A stretch of DNA of 8,467 bases from Planctomycetota bacterium (GTDB lineage Bacteria > Planctomycetota > Phycisphaerae > WQYP01): the NCBI GenBank assembly GCA_021826605.1, contig JAKAZF010000090.1:1-8467 (forward strand), read 5' to 3'. Below are positions 1 through 7,402 of this stretch, in pieces (position 1 is the stretch's first letter; each line of letters begins with the position of its first letter). The notes under the pieces were generated by a model. That model did not search any database. It had not been told where the DNA came from and was given only the letters and a program-made list of their open reading frames with translations. The translations under genes and the position numbers were made by a program.

Positions 1-571
1 CGAGGATCAAGGCCGGTGGATTCAATGATTTCAGCGGTGCCAGATATTCCGCCAATACCGCCTGCACAACCGAGCTGTCTTCCTCCCGACCTTCCTCAAT
101 CATTGGCACGAGCAATGGACACGCACGCCCCACCAGGTGAACGGCCGGATCACGTCGGCTTACCGCATGCACATACGCCCGGCTGGAGATCGTTGCTTCC
201 GTGGCCAGCAACCCAATAGCGCAATCACCGGCGGGCCGTTGCCGCCGCGCCAGCCGCACGGCGGCTTCCGCCCCGGGTTCCAGAACACCGATAACGGGAA
301 CGGAGAATTCGATCAGCAGTTCCTGCAGGGCCGTGGCACTGACCGTATTACATGCCACGACCAGAAGTTTGGGATTCATCTGCATGAGAAATCGCAAACA
401 TTGTCGCGCGAATTGCAAAACCGTGCGCGGAGATTTCGTGCCGTAAGGCAGCCGGGCGGTATCACCAAAGTAAATCAGCGATTCAGCGGGTAAATGCCGG
501 TGCAGCGCCTGCGCAACGGTTAAGCCGCCAAGTCCGGAATCAAATACGCCAATCGGACGATTGGTTCCCAT
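1..571 (-). CDS. murI: Glutamate racemase MurI, partial (C-terminus beyond left edge)
   Basis: Converts L-glutamate to D-glutamate for peptidoglycan precursor synthesis in the cytoplasm. Reading the minus strand from 571 gives 190 residues that match the family throughout: the N-terminal IGVFDSGLGGLTV (residues 7-19), YFGDTARLPYGTKSP (34-48), the first catalytic cysteine in VACNT (72-76, Cys74), PVIGVLEPGA, and a later ACPLLVPMIEEG segment. The frame ends at 'PALIL', exactly where the family continues with the GCTHYP motif carrying the second catalytic cysteine, so that residue is not seen. Full-length family members are about 260-280 residues. I chose the ATG at 571 because it places IGVFDSG near the N-terminus as in homologues and has a GGA seven bases upstream. 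In-frame ATGs at 598, 610 and 613 are possible but have poorly spaced ribosome sites. It lies on the same strand as the c-di-GMP gene, 173 bases downstream of it. Confidence 0.96.
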   Translation of the reverse strand, partial: MGTNRPIGVFDSGLGGLTVAQALHRHLPAESLIYFGDTARLPYGTKSPRTVLQFARQCLRFLMQMNPKLLVVACNTVSATALQELLIEFSVPVIGVLEPGAEAAVRLARRQRPAGDCAIGLLATEATISSRAYVHAVSRRDPAVHLVGRACPLLVPMIEEGREEDSSVVQAVLAEYLAPLKSLNPPALIL

Positions 572-744
572 GATCTGATCCGATTGTTTAACTGCCATTT
601 CCAAAGCCATCATTTCCCAAGATTGTCAAGCCGACGGGCTGTTCAACGAATCAACCGGCGCTGCCGCGCAAGTATTACCGCGAGTATATTAACGCCAGCG
701 GCATAGGATGCCCAGTCAACAGAATTTATACTCACGAGATGGAG

Positions 745-2721
745 TTATGCGGCTTTCCACCGGTGCAGCAGATTGATGCAGTCATCGGCACTGCCGGGGC
801 TGGCATATAGATTTCCCTGAACCAGATCACAACCCAGGCGGCGTACAACGACATCCTGGTCCCTGGTTTCCACGCCACCGGCGGTAACTTGTATTCCCAG
901 ACGATGGGTAAGATCGGTAAGCCCGGCCAGCAGATCAATATCTTGCTGGGATTTCGGTAATCCACCAATGAATTGGCGGTCGATTTTAACGCGATTAATC
1001 ATCAGCCTGCGCAGGCAAGCCAGCCCGCTTTTCCCACCCCCAAAATCGTCGAGTGTCAGTCCCACACCCATCTGTCGGATATTCCGCAGAATCTCCTGGG
1101 CATCGTTTTGCAGCAGTCCGGATTCTGTTATTTCCAGATCCAGGTTCTGCGGTTCCAGACCGCTGGATATCAGAACACTTTCAACTACCGAAATCAGATT
1201 CTGATCCGAACATTGAAAGGGAGAAAGATTGAATGCCAGTCGCAGCCTGATGCCCTGACGACGCCAGGCGGCCATTTGTTCGCCGGCATTTTGCATGAGA
1301 ACCGGTCCAAGCTTTCGCATAAACCCGGTGCGTTCGGCGATTGGCAGAAACTCGGCTGGCACCAGCAACCCCAAGTCCGGATGCCGCCAGCGCAGAAGCG
1401 CCTCAACGGCAACAGGCTTAAGGCTTTGCGCGTCCAACATTGGCTGATAATGAAATACGAATTCCCTGGCCTGCATGGCCTTCTGCAGCGAGCCACGCAA
1501 CCGGGTTTCGCGCGTAATCTGATCGGTCAGGGCGGAATTATGGAATGCAAGCTTGCGGCCCCCCTCCCGCTTGGCACGGTACATGGCTTGATCGGCGGCG
1601 GCGATTAATGATTCCGGCGTTTTTCCATTGCGCGGATACATTGCGGCACCGATGCTCACGCCCACATACACCACCGAGCCATCAGCGACGATCGGCTGGC
1701 GCATGGCTTCGATCAGACGATGCGCCAATTCCGCCGGATCACTTTCATTGGAAACGGTGGGGATGAAAACGGCGAATTCATCGCCGCCAATCCGGGCGAT
1801 CATGTCTCCGGTGCGGGAACTGTGTTTGAATCGCTGAGCCACTTCGCACAACACGCGATCTCCCGCGGAATGGCCCAGACGATCGTTTACGGGCTTAAAG
1901 CCGTCGAGGTCCAGGAAAAGTACCGCGGATTTGCCATTTATACGCTCGGCCTGCGCCAGACCATAGGTAAGCCAATTCATGAACATCGCACGATTGGGCA
2001 GATCCGTTAACGGATCGTTATTGGCATTATGGGTAAGACGATCCGTGATTTCCGTGTTACGGCGAAAATCATGGACAAACCGCCAATACATTCCCGCCAG
2101 CGTTACCAGCAGAACCACCCCAAAACCGCTTACGATGATTTTTGTCATGCGCGTACGGCGCCGCGCCAGCACATGTTCATAAATCGCGGTGCGATTGTAT
2201 TGGTTCCGGATGCCCGAGAGTTCGGCACGCAACAGGTTCATTAATTGTTCGCCGACGTTGGTTCGCACGATATTGGCCGCGGCGGTGAAGCCCCGGTTGG
2301 TACGCACGCGGATGGTCTGATCAATTTCGGCGATTTTTTCCGCCGCGAGCGTCCGCATATTGGTGATCAAGCGCGTATTTGAAGGCGTTGCCGGCAGCAA
2401 CCGCCCGAGTCGCTGAATTCGCTGGTCAATGGAAACACTGCCACGATGATACGGTTCAAGATAGTTTAGCTGACCCGTAATGAGATATCCGCGCTGGCCG
2501 GTTTGAATATTTTCCAGACCAAGAAGAATGGAATCGGCCGTTTGAACGATTGATGATGCCCGGCGCAACCGCTGCTGAGCGGCCAACGCTCGTCCGTCCT
2601 GCCAGATGGCGACGAAACCCAAGCCGACCACCAGCAAGATCAGCAGCAATCCCAGAACGATTGTTCCGGCTTTCGGGATCAGTACGCCCACACGTCGGAG
2701 AGAAGCCATCGCTGCCATCAT
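745..2721 (-). CDS. Membrane CHASE3-GGDEF-EAL c-di-GMP protein (intact cyclase, altered EAL)
   Basis: Signalling enzyme for cyclic di-GMP in the inner membrane. Residue numbers here count from the TTG at 2763. A transmembrane helix (about 33-54) and a second (about 208-226) flank an extracytoplasmic CHASE3 sensor containing the typical QTGQRGYLITG segment (87-97). A GGDEF domain follows, with GGDEF at 326-330 and an inhibitory-site RxxD (RTGD, 317-320) exactly five residues before it. The EAL domain has E454-A-L, N512, E544 in EITE, D572-D573, K593 and Q649, but the usual AEGVE motif reads AGGVE, with Gly629 in place of glutamate. Cyclase activity is therefore expected; phosphodiesterase activity is doubtful. 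I chose the ATG at 2721 because GGAAGG (2730-2735) lies eight bases upstream. An ATG at 2742 and a TTG at 2763 extend the frame but lack a good ribosome site. The stop is TAA at 745-747. It is divergent from the moxR cluster. Confidence 0.94.
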   Translation of the reverse strand: MMAAMASLRRVGVLIPKAGTIVLGLLLILLVVGLGFVAIWQDGRALAAQQRLRRASSIVQTADSILLGLENIQTGQRGYLITGQLNYLEPYHRGSVSIDQRIQRLGRLLPATPSNTRLITNMRTLAAEKIAEIDQTIRVRTNRGFTAAANIVRTNVGEQLMNLLRAELSGIRNQYNRTAIYEHVLARRRTRMTKIIVSGFGVVLLVTLAGMYWRFVHDFRRNTEITDRLTHNANNDPLTDLPNRAMFMNWLTYGLAQAERINGKSAVLFLDLDGFKPVNDRLGHSAGDRVLCEVAQRFKHSSRTGDMIARIGGDEFAVFIPTVSNESDPAELAHRLIEAMRQPIVADGSVVYVGVSIGAAMYPRNGKTPESLIAAADQAMYRAKREGGRKLAFHNSALTDQITRETRLRGSLQKAMQAREFVFHYQPMLDAQSLKPVAVEALLRWRHPDLGLLVPAEFLPIAERTGFMRKLGPVLMQNAGEQMAAWRRQGIRLRLAFNLSPFQCSDQNLISVVESVLISSGLEPQNLDLEITESGLLQNDAQEILRNIRQMGVGLTLDDFGGGKSGLACLRRLMINRVKIDRQFIGGLPKSQQDIDLLAGLTDLTHRLGIQVTAGGVETRDQDVVVRRLGCDLVQGNLYASPGSADDCINLLHRWKAA

Positions 2722-2790
2722 GCTGTTGACCTTCCGACTCATTACGCGCCCGTCAGGAGTCAAGGCGCTACACCCACAACCTCGTTGCTC

Positions 2791-2805
2791 TCAAACCCGG
2801 TTTGA
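2791..2805. promoter_or_regulatory. 15-nt palindrome, possible operator in leader of the c-di-GMP gene
   Basis: TCAAACC-C-GGTTTGA is a perfect inverted repeat with 7-bp arms around a single centre base. It lies 70 bases upstream of the chosen start of the GGDEF-EAL gene and downstream of the promoter candidate at 2835-2863, so a bound regulator could block transcription. The symmetry is visible; a role as an operator is inference, and a palindrome of this size can occur by chance. Confidence 0.3.
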
Positions 2806-2834
2806 TTACGGTCCCGCCAATTTCCACCCATCCT

Positions 2835-2863
2835 ATTGTGCCAACGCGGCAAGGATATTTCAA
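2835..2863 (-). promoter_or_regulatory. Candidate sigma70-type promoter for the GGDEF-EAL gene
   Basis: On the minus strand TTGAAA (2858-2863) is followed after exactly 17 bases by CACAAT (2835-2840). Each box matches four of six consensus bases. This would give a leader of about 105 bases before the start at 2721. It is the best-spaced pair I found in the divergent region, but both boxes are imperfect. Confidence 0.3.
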
Positions 2864-2921
2864 TTGCCAGCCATTAAGATTTTTCCGACAACCGATAACC
2901 AAAGCAGTCTCGGCGGGCATC

Positions 2922-2930
2922 TGGTAATAT
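2922..2930 (+). promoter_or_regulatory. Candidate extended -10 element for the moxR cluster
   Basis: TGGTAATAT has the TGn extension directly before a -10-like TAATAT (2925-2930, four of six consensus bases). No recognisable -35 box lies 16-19 bases upstream. Its position would give a leader of roughly 45 bases before the MoxR start at 2984. Weak support only. Confidence 0.22.
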
Positions 2931-2983
2931 ATCGGGCAATGGATTAAGGTCTGCGAAGCAGTCCCCGGCTTGGAGATGCGGAT

Positions 2984-4123
2984 ATGTCACAATTCATGGG
3001 TAGCTTTTCCGATAATTCTGACAGCGGTATTCCGTTGGCGTCCGAACAGCCCGCACCGGCGGTTTCGGAGCCGGGCCAGCAGCCGCTACCGCCGGCCGGA
3101 CCGGGGGCCGCGGCCAATCGCGTTGTCGCATCCGATGTGCAGACAGTTGAACAACTTTCGCGGGCGTATCAGGCGATTACCGAACAGTTGGGCAAATATA
3201 TTGTGGGGCAAACAGAAGTGATCGAACAGGTGCTGACCGCCATGTTCTGCCAGGGTCATGTGCTGCTTGTGGGTGTTCCCGGGTTGGCCAAAACGATGCT
3301 GATCAAAACCATCAGTGATGTATTGCAACTGGATTTCAAGCGTGTGCAATTTACACCTGATTTAATGCCGTCGGATATTACCGGAACAGATGTGCTGGAG
3401 GAGGACAAAAGCACCGGAAAGCGGGCCTTTCGATTTGTCCGGGGGCCTATTTTTGCCAATATTGTTCTCGCTGACGAAATCAACCGCACGCCGCCGAAAA
3501 CGCAGGCCGCCCTGCTGGAAGCCATGCAGGAGCATCGCGTGACAGTCGGGGAAACCACGTTTGAATTGCCGCAGCCGTTTTTTGTCCTGGCAACCCAAAA
3601 CCCAATCGAGCAGGAGGGCACCTACCCGCTGCCGGAGGCGCAGTTGGACCGATTCATGTTCATGACGATCGTGAATTACCCCAAGCCCGATGAAGAAATT
3701 CAGATCATGAAGCAGGCTGCGTCCGTGTATCGCCCGGCATTAACGCGGTTACTGGATGCACCGACAATACTGCATCTGCAGCAGGTGGTTCGGCGCGTGC
3801 CGGTGGCGGATCATGTATATCAGTTTGCGCGCGATCTGGTGCGTGCCAGCCGCCCGCGAGAAAGTGAAGCGCAACCGTGGCTCAATGAACTGGTACAATG
3901 GGGTGCCGGGCCAAGGGCCAGTATTTATCTGATTCTTGCGGGCAAAGCCCGGGCAATACTGCATGGCCGCATGCATGTTAATACGGATGATATTATCAAG
4001 GTGGCGCATCCCGTGTTGCGGCATCGCATTCTTACAACCTTCAGCGCCGAGGCTCAGGGCATGACCAGTGATAAAATCATTGACCGTCTGTTGACGGAGT
4101 TGCCGGGAATTACCACAGCCTGA
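2984..4123 (+). CDS. MoxR-family AAA+ ATPase
   Basis: Cytosolic ATPase of the MoxR branch of AAA+ proteins, thought to act as chaperone-like remodelling machines together with vWA-domain partners. The 379-residue protein has all the expected ATPase motifs: Walker A GVPGLAKT (97-104), Walker B VLADEIN (161-167), sensor 1 in ATQNP (Asn206), the arginine-finger segment EAQLDRF (Arg223) and sensor 2 in WGAGPRAS (Arg311). The C-terminal lid (about 255-375) ends with AHPVLRHRI and a short helix. Residues 16-45 form a proline- and alanine-rich stretch ahead of the core that looks disordered, making the protein somewhat longer than a minimal MoxR. The ATG at 2984 is chosen because GGAG (2972-2975) lies eight bases upstream. 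It is the first gene of a same-strand cluster with a DUF58 gene and two membrane vWA genes, the classic partnership. No single-letter symbol is safe, since many paralogues exist. Confidence 0.95.
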   Translation: MSQFMGSFSDNSDSGIPLASEQPAPAVSEPGQQPLPPAGPGAAANRVVASDVQTVEQLSRAYQAITEQLGKYIVGQTEVIEQVLTAMFCQGHVLLVGVPGLAKTMLIKTISDVLQLDFKRVQFTPDLMPSDITGTDVLEEDKSTGKRAFRFVRGPIFANIVLADEINRTPPKTQAALLEAMQEHRVTVGETTFELPQPFFVLATQNPIEQEGTYPLPEAQLDRFMFMTIVNYPKPDEEIQIMKQAASVYRPALTRLLDAPTILHLQQVVRRVPVADHVYQFARDLVRASRPRESEAQPWLNELVQWGAGPRASIYLILAGKARAILHGRMHVNTDDIIKVAHPVLRHRILTTFSAEAQGMTSDKIIDRLLTELPGITTA

Positions 4124-4134
4124 CGCAATACCTG

Positions 4135-4166
4135 CGGCCGAATCGTGGCAGCCCCTGATTCGGCCG
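4135..4166 (+). other. Perfect 10-bp stem-loop between the moxR and DUF58 genes
   Basis: CGGCCGAATC (4135-4144) and GATTCGGCCG (4157-4166) are exact reverse complements separated by a 12-base loop. The stem starts 11 bases after the MoxR stop codon. It is followed by ATAAACG rather than a run of T, so it is not a standard intrinsic terminator. In a polycistronic transcript such a structure could partially stop transcription or protect the moxR segment of the mRNA from 3' decay; that role is inference. Confidence 0.6.
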
Positions 4167-4177
4167 ATAAACGAACG

Positions 4178-4191
4178 TGAGGTGGACCTCA
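4178..4191 (+). promoter_or_regulatory. Ribosome site of the DUF58 gene inside a small hairpin
   Basis: TGAGGTGGACCTCA is a perfect inverted repeat that can fold as a 5-bp stem (TGAGG/CCTCA) with a TGGA loop. Its left arm contains GAGG (4179-4182), the only ribosome-binding-like sequence before the ATG at 4196, though the 13-base spacing is longer than ideal. Folding would hide the site. The sequence is clear; regulation of translation is inference. Confidence 0.4.
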
Positions 4192-4195
4192 AGCC

Positions 4196-5140
4196 ATGAC
4201 CGCAGCACAATCCAGAATCAATGCATTACCGGACAATGCCAGCCCAACGGCACTGCTGGATCCCAAAGTACTGGCTAAAATCAGCCGATTGGATATGGTG
4301 GCGCGGCAGGTTATGGACGGGTATGTGCAGGGCATGCACAAATCCAAGCATATTGATTTTGCGATCGACTTTGCCCAGCATCGGCAATATGTGCCCGGCG
4401 ATGATGTCAAACGCATTGACTGGCGACTGCTGGCAAAATCGGACCGCTATTACATCAAGCAATATGAAGTCACAACCAACCTGCGGGCCTATATTATCCT
4501 GGACTGCAGCGGATCCATGACGTATCGAGGCAGGGCCGCGCTTTCAAAATATCGTTACGGTCAGTTCATGGCCGCGAGCCTGGCCTATCTGACACTGCAT
4601 CAGCAAGACTCCGTGGGGCTGATCACGGCGGACAACCTGATAAGGGATTTTGTGCCTCCGCGCAGTACGCCGTCACATCTTATCAACATCATCAACACGC
4701 TGGAGCAGCGACAGGCGGGAGGCGAATCGCAACTGACGGTTTTACTGCATGACATAGCGCAACAGATCACGCACCGGGGGCTGGTGATTATTATCAGTGA
4801 TTTCTTTGAGAATCCGGATGCACTCATCAGCGCGCTGCATCACTTTCGCCATCGTCGCCATGAAGTGCTTATGCTTCATGTCATGGATGATGATGAACTG
4901 AATTTTCCATTTCGTAAATGGACGCTCTTTCAGAACATGGAACTGCCGCAGCACCGGCTCCGGCTGGATCCGGCCTTGATGCGCCGGCAATATCTGGATA
5001 ATCTGCGCAAACACCTTACGGCGCTGCGCCGGACCGCGGCGGAGTTGAATATCAGCTACAGCCTGTTTAATACATCGAACCCCTTTGATGATGCGTTATC
5101 CCAATATCTGGCCAACCGCATGAGAGGACGCCGGGCATGA
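4196..5140 (+). CDS. DUF58 / vWA-like protein, MoxR partner
   Basis: A 314-residue soluble protein of the DUF58 family, regularly encoded next to MoxR ATPases and proposed to be their partner or adaptor. The family signature is clear: HIDFAIDF, then RQYVPGDDVKRIDWRLLA (63-80), then Y-x-KQYE (86-91). A vWA-like fold follows, with the metal-site motif DCSGS (103-107) and a later IISDFF (199-204) supplying the second aspartate. The threonine usually found in the middle metal-site motif is replaced, the segment reading GGES (Ser178). I see no signal peptide or membrane helix, so it should be cytosolic, possibly membrane-associated through the neighbouring proteins. The ATG at 4196 is 72 bases after the MoxR stop; its GAGG ribosome site sits in a small hairpin. 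The TGA stop is 15 bases before the next gene, pointing to coupled expression. DUF58 assignment is firm; biochemical role is unknown. Confidence 0.94.
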   Translation: MTAAQSRINALPDNASPTALLDPKVLAKISRLDMVARQVMDGYVQGMHKSKHIDFAIDFAQHRQYVPGDDVKRIDWRLLAKSDRYYIKQYEVTTNLRAYIILDCSGSMTYRGRAALSKYRYGQFMAASLAYLTLHQQDSVGLITADNLIRDFVPPRSTPSHLINIINTLEQRQAGGESQLTVLLHDIAQQITHRGLVIIISDFFENPDALISALHHFRHRRHEVLMLHVMDDDELNFPFRKWTLFQNMELPQHRLRLDPALMRRQYLDNLRKHLTALRRTAAELNISYSLFNTSNPFDDALSQYLANRMRGRRA

Positions 5141-5141
5141 T

Positions 5142-5147
5142 GAGGGA
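5142..5147 (+). promoter_or_regulatory. Strong ribosome-binding site of the BatA-like gene
   Basis: GAGGGA begins one base after the DUF58 stop codon and ends eight bases before the ATG at 5156. It fixes the start of the BatA-like protein and suggests translational coupling within the cluster. Confidence 0.7.
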
Positions 5148-5155
5148 AATGCAAC

Positions 5156-7384
5156 ATGTTTGAAATTCCTTTAATGCTTGGCGGCCTGCTGACCATTGGC
5201 ATTCCCATCATCATTCATCTCCTGCATCGGCAGAAGACCACGCCGATTAACTGGGGAGCCATGATGTTTCTTCAGACCAGTGACGTGCTGAAGAAGAAAC
5301 GCCGAAATATCGATCACTGGTTGCTGCTGCTGTTGCGCATTGCCATGCTGCTGTTGCTGGCATTGTTGCTGGCGTGGCCCATTTTACCGGCACAAGCCGT
5401 GAAGAAGTTTGCGGGTGGATCGGCCGCGGATGTTGTTATCGTGCTGGACCATTCCATTTCATCCGGCATTCTGGATGGCCGGCGGACGGTTTTTGCACAT
5501 GAGATTGCACTGGCCAGACGCATCGCGGAGAGCTTGAGCCATGAAGACACGCTTTCCATTGTCATTGCGGGCCATCGGCCCTACAGCCTGACCACCTTTC
5601 CGGTTGCGGTGTCAAACACGGCGGAAGTGCAAAGCAAGCTTCTGGCTCCGCTTAATGAGTTACCGACGGGAATGGCCGGTGCCTCCATACCGGCAGCAAT
5701 TCAAGAGGCCCGCCGCGCCGCCCGGCGCGGAGCATTATTTGATAAGATTATTTTTGTGCTTTCCGACCAGCGGGTGGTTTCCTGGCTGCCTCAACACGCC
5801 GCATTATGGAAGACAGCCTATGGAGGGAAGGCTGCGGCAAATAATCTCGCAGTATTTGACTTGCCGATTTTGTCTCATTCCGCCCTGTCGGATATTGCCA
5901 TCGGCCCATTGCAGGTAGAGCCGGCATTTCCCGGCGTAGGCCGGCGACTCAATGTGCTATTTAGCGTCAGTAATTCCGGGCCGCTGCCGGTAACATCGAT
6001 TCCAATTGACCTTTTATATGATGGTTCGCCAATGGGGCATCTCATGATTCCCCGCCTGCAGGCCGGGCGCAGCACAACTGGAATCATGCATCTTCGGATT
6101 GCATCGGCTGGTTCGCATTGGATAACCGTGCGTACGGGAATTCCGGACGCTCTGGCGGCGGATAATCAATCCACGGCGGTCGTTCAAGCATGGAACCATA
6201 TACCCGTATTGATCATTGACAGTCAGCTAGGCAGTGTGGGAAGTTTTCGTGCCAGCCGCTTTCTGCAAGCCGCCCTGCAGCCGTCCACCGCGCTGCACCT
6301 GGGCTTGGCCCAACCCGTGGTTATGAGTGTCAGCAGCGCGCGGCGCGCCGATTTAAGTAAATACCAGGCGGTGATAGTCAATGATCCGGTTACTCTTCCC
6401 ACGGGATTGATTTCCCGACTCCATGGATTCGCCCGGTCCGGCAAAGGGGTCTGGTTCATTCTGGGCCGCAATGCCAATAAGAGTTTCATCAATTCTCAAC
6501 TCCGGGCCGGCGGATTCGACATCGGTACATTGGAGGGGGTGAAATCCGCCGGTAAACATCCACCCATTATGGTCATCCGTGATGCGCGTAATCCGCTGTT
6601 GCGGCCATTGCGGGAACTGCACCGCAATGCGATTGTACATGTGACATTGCTGAAATGGCACTCCCTGATTCCCGCGGATGCAATGGAGAAAGTGTTACTG
6701 GCGACTTCCGGCGGCTCGCCTCTGATGTTGTCACAACCGATTGGAAATTCCGGCGGACAGGTCGTGGTCTGGACCACAGGGACCGATGGGCACTGGAACG
6801 ATTGGCCCCTGCAGGCGGGGAGTTTTCTGCCGCTGGTCAATCAGATCGTTTACGAACTGGCGATGGGAAGCAAACGTCTGACGGTTCGGCATTATCTTAA
6901 TCCAGGTGAGCCAATTGTCTGGACCGGGGCGGACAAGCCCGCGATTCAGGCGGTTACAGTAATGGATCCGCATGGCCTGATCCACGCCGTAACGCCTCAA
7001 CTGATTACCGGCGGACAATATCTCGTAACCTGGAATCACACTGGCTTGCCCGGTTTGTATACCATGGCCTTTAAGCCCAAACAAAGCCGGGCGGATGTAT
7101 ATTTCAATGTCAATATCGACCGCTCACAATTGAACCCGGCAGTGCTTTCAACCGCGGATATGAAATGGCTGACACGATCAGGATATATTCGGCGACAAAT
7201 TAACAGCGATGAAATCAGGCAGGCCCTCGGGACAGTCAGCCGCAGTTTAAGCCTGTGGCCCATATTGGCGATGCTTTTACTTCTGCTGCTGATATTGGAA
7301 TCGCTGCAGTGCCGGAAGATGTCACAACTGACCCGGGCCGCGGATGTGCCGGCCACAGAGTTACCTGCGATGAGTCTGTGGTAA
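5156..7384 (+). CDS. BatA-like membrane protein with vWA domain and C-terminal anchor
   Basis: A 742-residue membrane protein. It starts with the BatA-type double-helix N-terminal region: helix about 5-23, including the common GIPIIIHLLHRQ, a basic loop with KKKRR (46-50), and a leucine-rich helix about 55-78. A vWA domain (about 92-236) has the metal-site motif DHSIS (98-102) and LSDQ (202-205); the middle threonine position appears to be Ser177. A beta-rich segment (about 245-345) resembles CARDB/APHP-type domains. Residues about 350-545 resemble the glutamine-amidotransferase-like fold found in such large BatA proteins, without a catalytic triad I can identify. A third helix (about 699-718) anchors the C-terminus. 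The basic loop between helices one and two suggests that the vWA and following domains face the periplasm and the short tail the cytoplasm. The start is supported by GAGGGA eight bases upstream. It belongs to the MoxR cluster; domain names beyond vWA are my inference. Confidence 0.9.
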   Translation: MFEIPLMLGGLLTIGIPIIIHLLHRQKTTPINWGAMMFLQTSDVLKKKRRNIDHWLLLLLRIAMLLLLALLLAWPILPAQAVKKFAGGSAADVVIVLDHSISSGILDGRRTVFAHEIALARRIAESLSHEDTLSIVIAGHRPYSLTTFPVAVSNTAEVQSKLLAPLNELPTGMAGASIPAAIQEARRAARRGALFDKIIFVLSDQRVVSWLPQHAALWKTAYGGKAAANNLAVFDLPILSHSALSDIAIGPLQVEPAFPGVGRRLNVLFSVSNSGPLPVTSIPIDLLYDGSPMGHLMIPRLQAGRSTTGIMHLRIASAGSHWITVRTGIPDALAADNQSTAVVQAWNHIPVLIIDSQLGSVGSFRASRFLQAALQPSTALHLGLAQPVVMSVSSARRADLSKYQAVIVNDPVTLPTGLISRLHGFARSGKGVWFILGRNANKSFINSQLRAGGFDIGTLEGVKSAGKHPPIMVIRDARNPLLRPLRELHRNAIVHVTLLKWHSLIPADAMEKVLLATSGGSPLMLSQPIGNSGGQVVVWTTGTDGHWNDWPLQAGSFLPLVNQIVYELAMGSKRLTVRHYLNPGEPIVWTGADKPAIQAVTVMDPHGLIHAVTPQLITGGQYLVTWNHTGLPGLYTMAFKPKQSRADVYFNVNIDRSQLNPAVLSTADMKWLTRSGYIRRQINSDEIRQALGTVSRSLSLWPILAMLLLLLLILESLQCRKMSQLTRAADVPATELPAMSLW

Positions 7385-7389
7385 TTAAA

Positions 7390-7394
7390 AAGGA
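7390..7394 (+). promoter_or_regulatory. Ribosome-binding site that decides a TTG start
   Basis: AAGGA, inside an AAAAAGGAAA stretch, lies eight bases upstream of the TTG at 7403 and only five bases after the preceding TAA. The first in-frame ATG (7448) has no comparable site, so the TTG is the better start for the last gene. The ATG at 7395 belongs to another frame that stops after seven codons. Confidence 0.65.
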
Positions 7395-7402
7395 AATGCT
7401 GT

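Noticed and set aside
137..493. 118-codon plus-strand open frame opposite murI
   Set aside because: It overlaps the conserved MurI core on the other strand and its translation has no family-like motifs.
624..629. Minus-strand TTGACA, a perfect -35 box, just upstream of murI
   Set aside because: The position 17 bases downstream reads CTTTGG, with no -10-like hexamer at any normal spacing, so it is probably a chance match.
683..719. Minus-strand TATACT (683-688) with TTGACT (714-719) as a murI promoter
   Set aside because: The spacer is 25 bases, far longer than the 16-18 of a working promoter. TATACT alone is too weak to annotate.
643..735. 30-codon GTG-initiated frame on the minus strand after the GGDEF-EAL stop, with a hydrophobic VNILAVILA segment
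   Set aside because: There is no ribosome site and it relies on a GTG start, so it is indistinguishable from a chance open stretch. It would need conservation or peptide data.
973..1608. 211-codon plus-strand open frame opposite the EAL/GGDEF coding region
   Set aside because: It is antisense to a strongly supported domain, has no recognisable protein features, and is explained by the codon bias of the real gene.
4135..4166. Intrinsic terminator between the moxR and DUF58 genes
   Set aside because: The stem is good but is followed by ATAAACG with no T run, and the downstream genes are functionally linked. Kept only as a stem-loop.
3749..4210. 153-codon minus-strand open frame opposite the end of the MoxR gene
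   Set aside because: It is antisense to the conserved sensor 2 and lid region of MoxR, with no motifs of its own.
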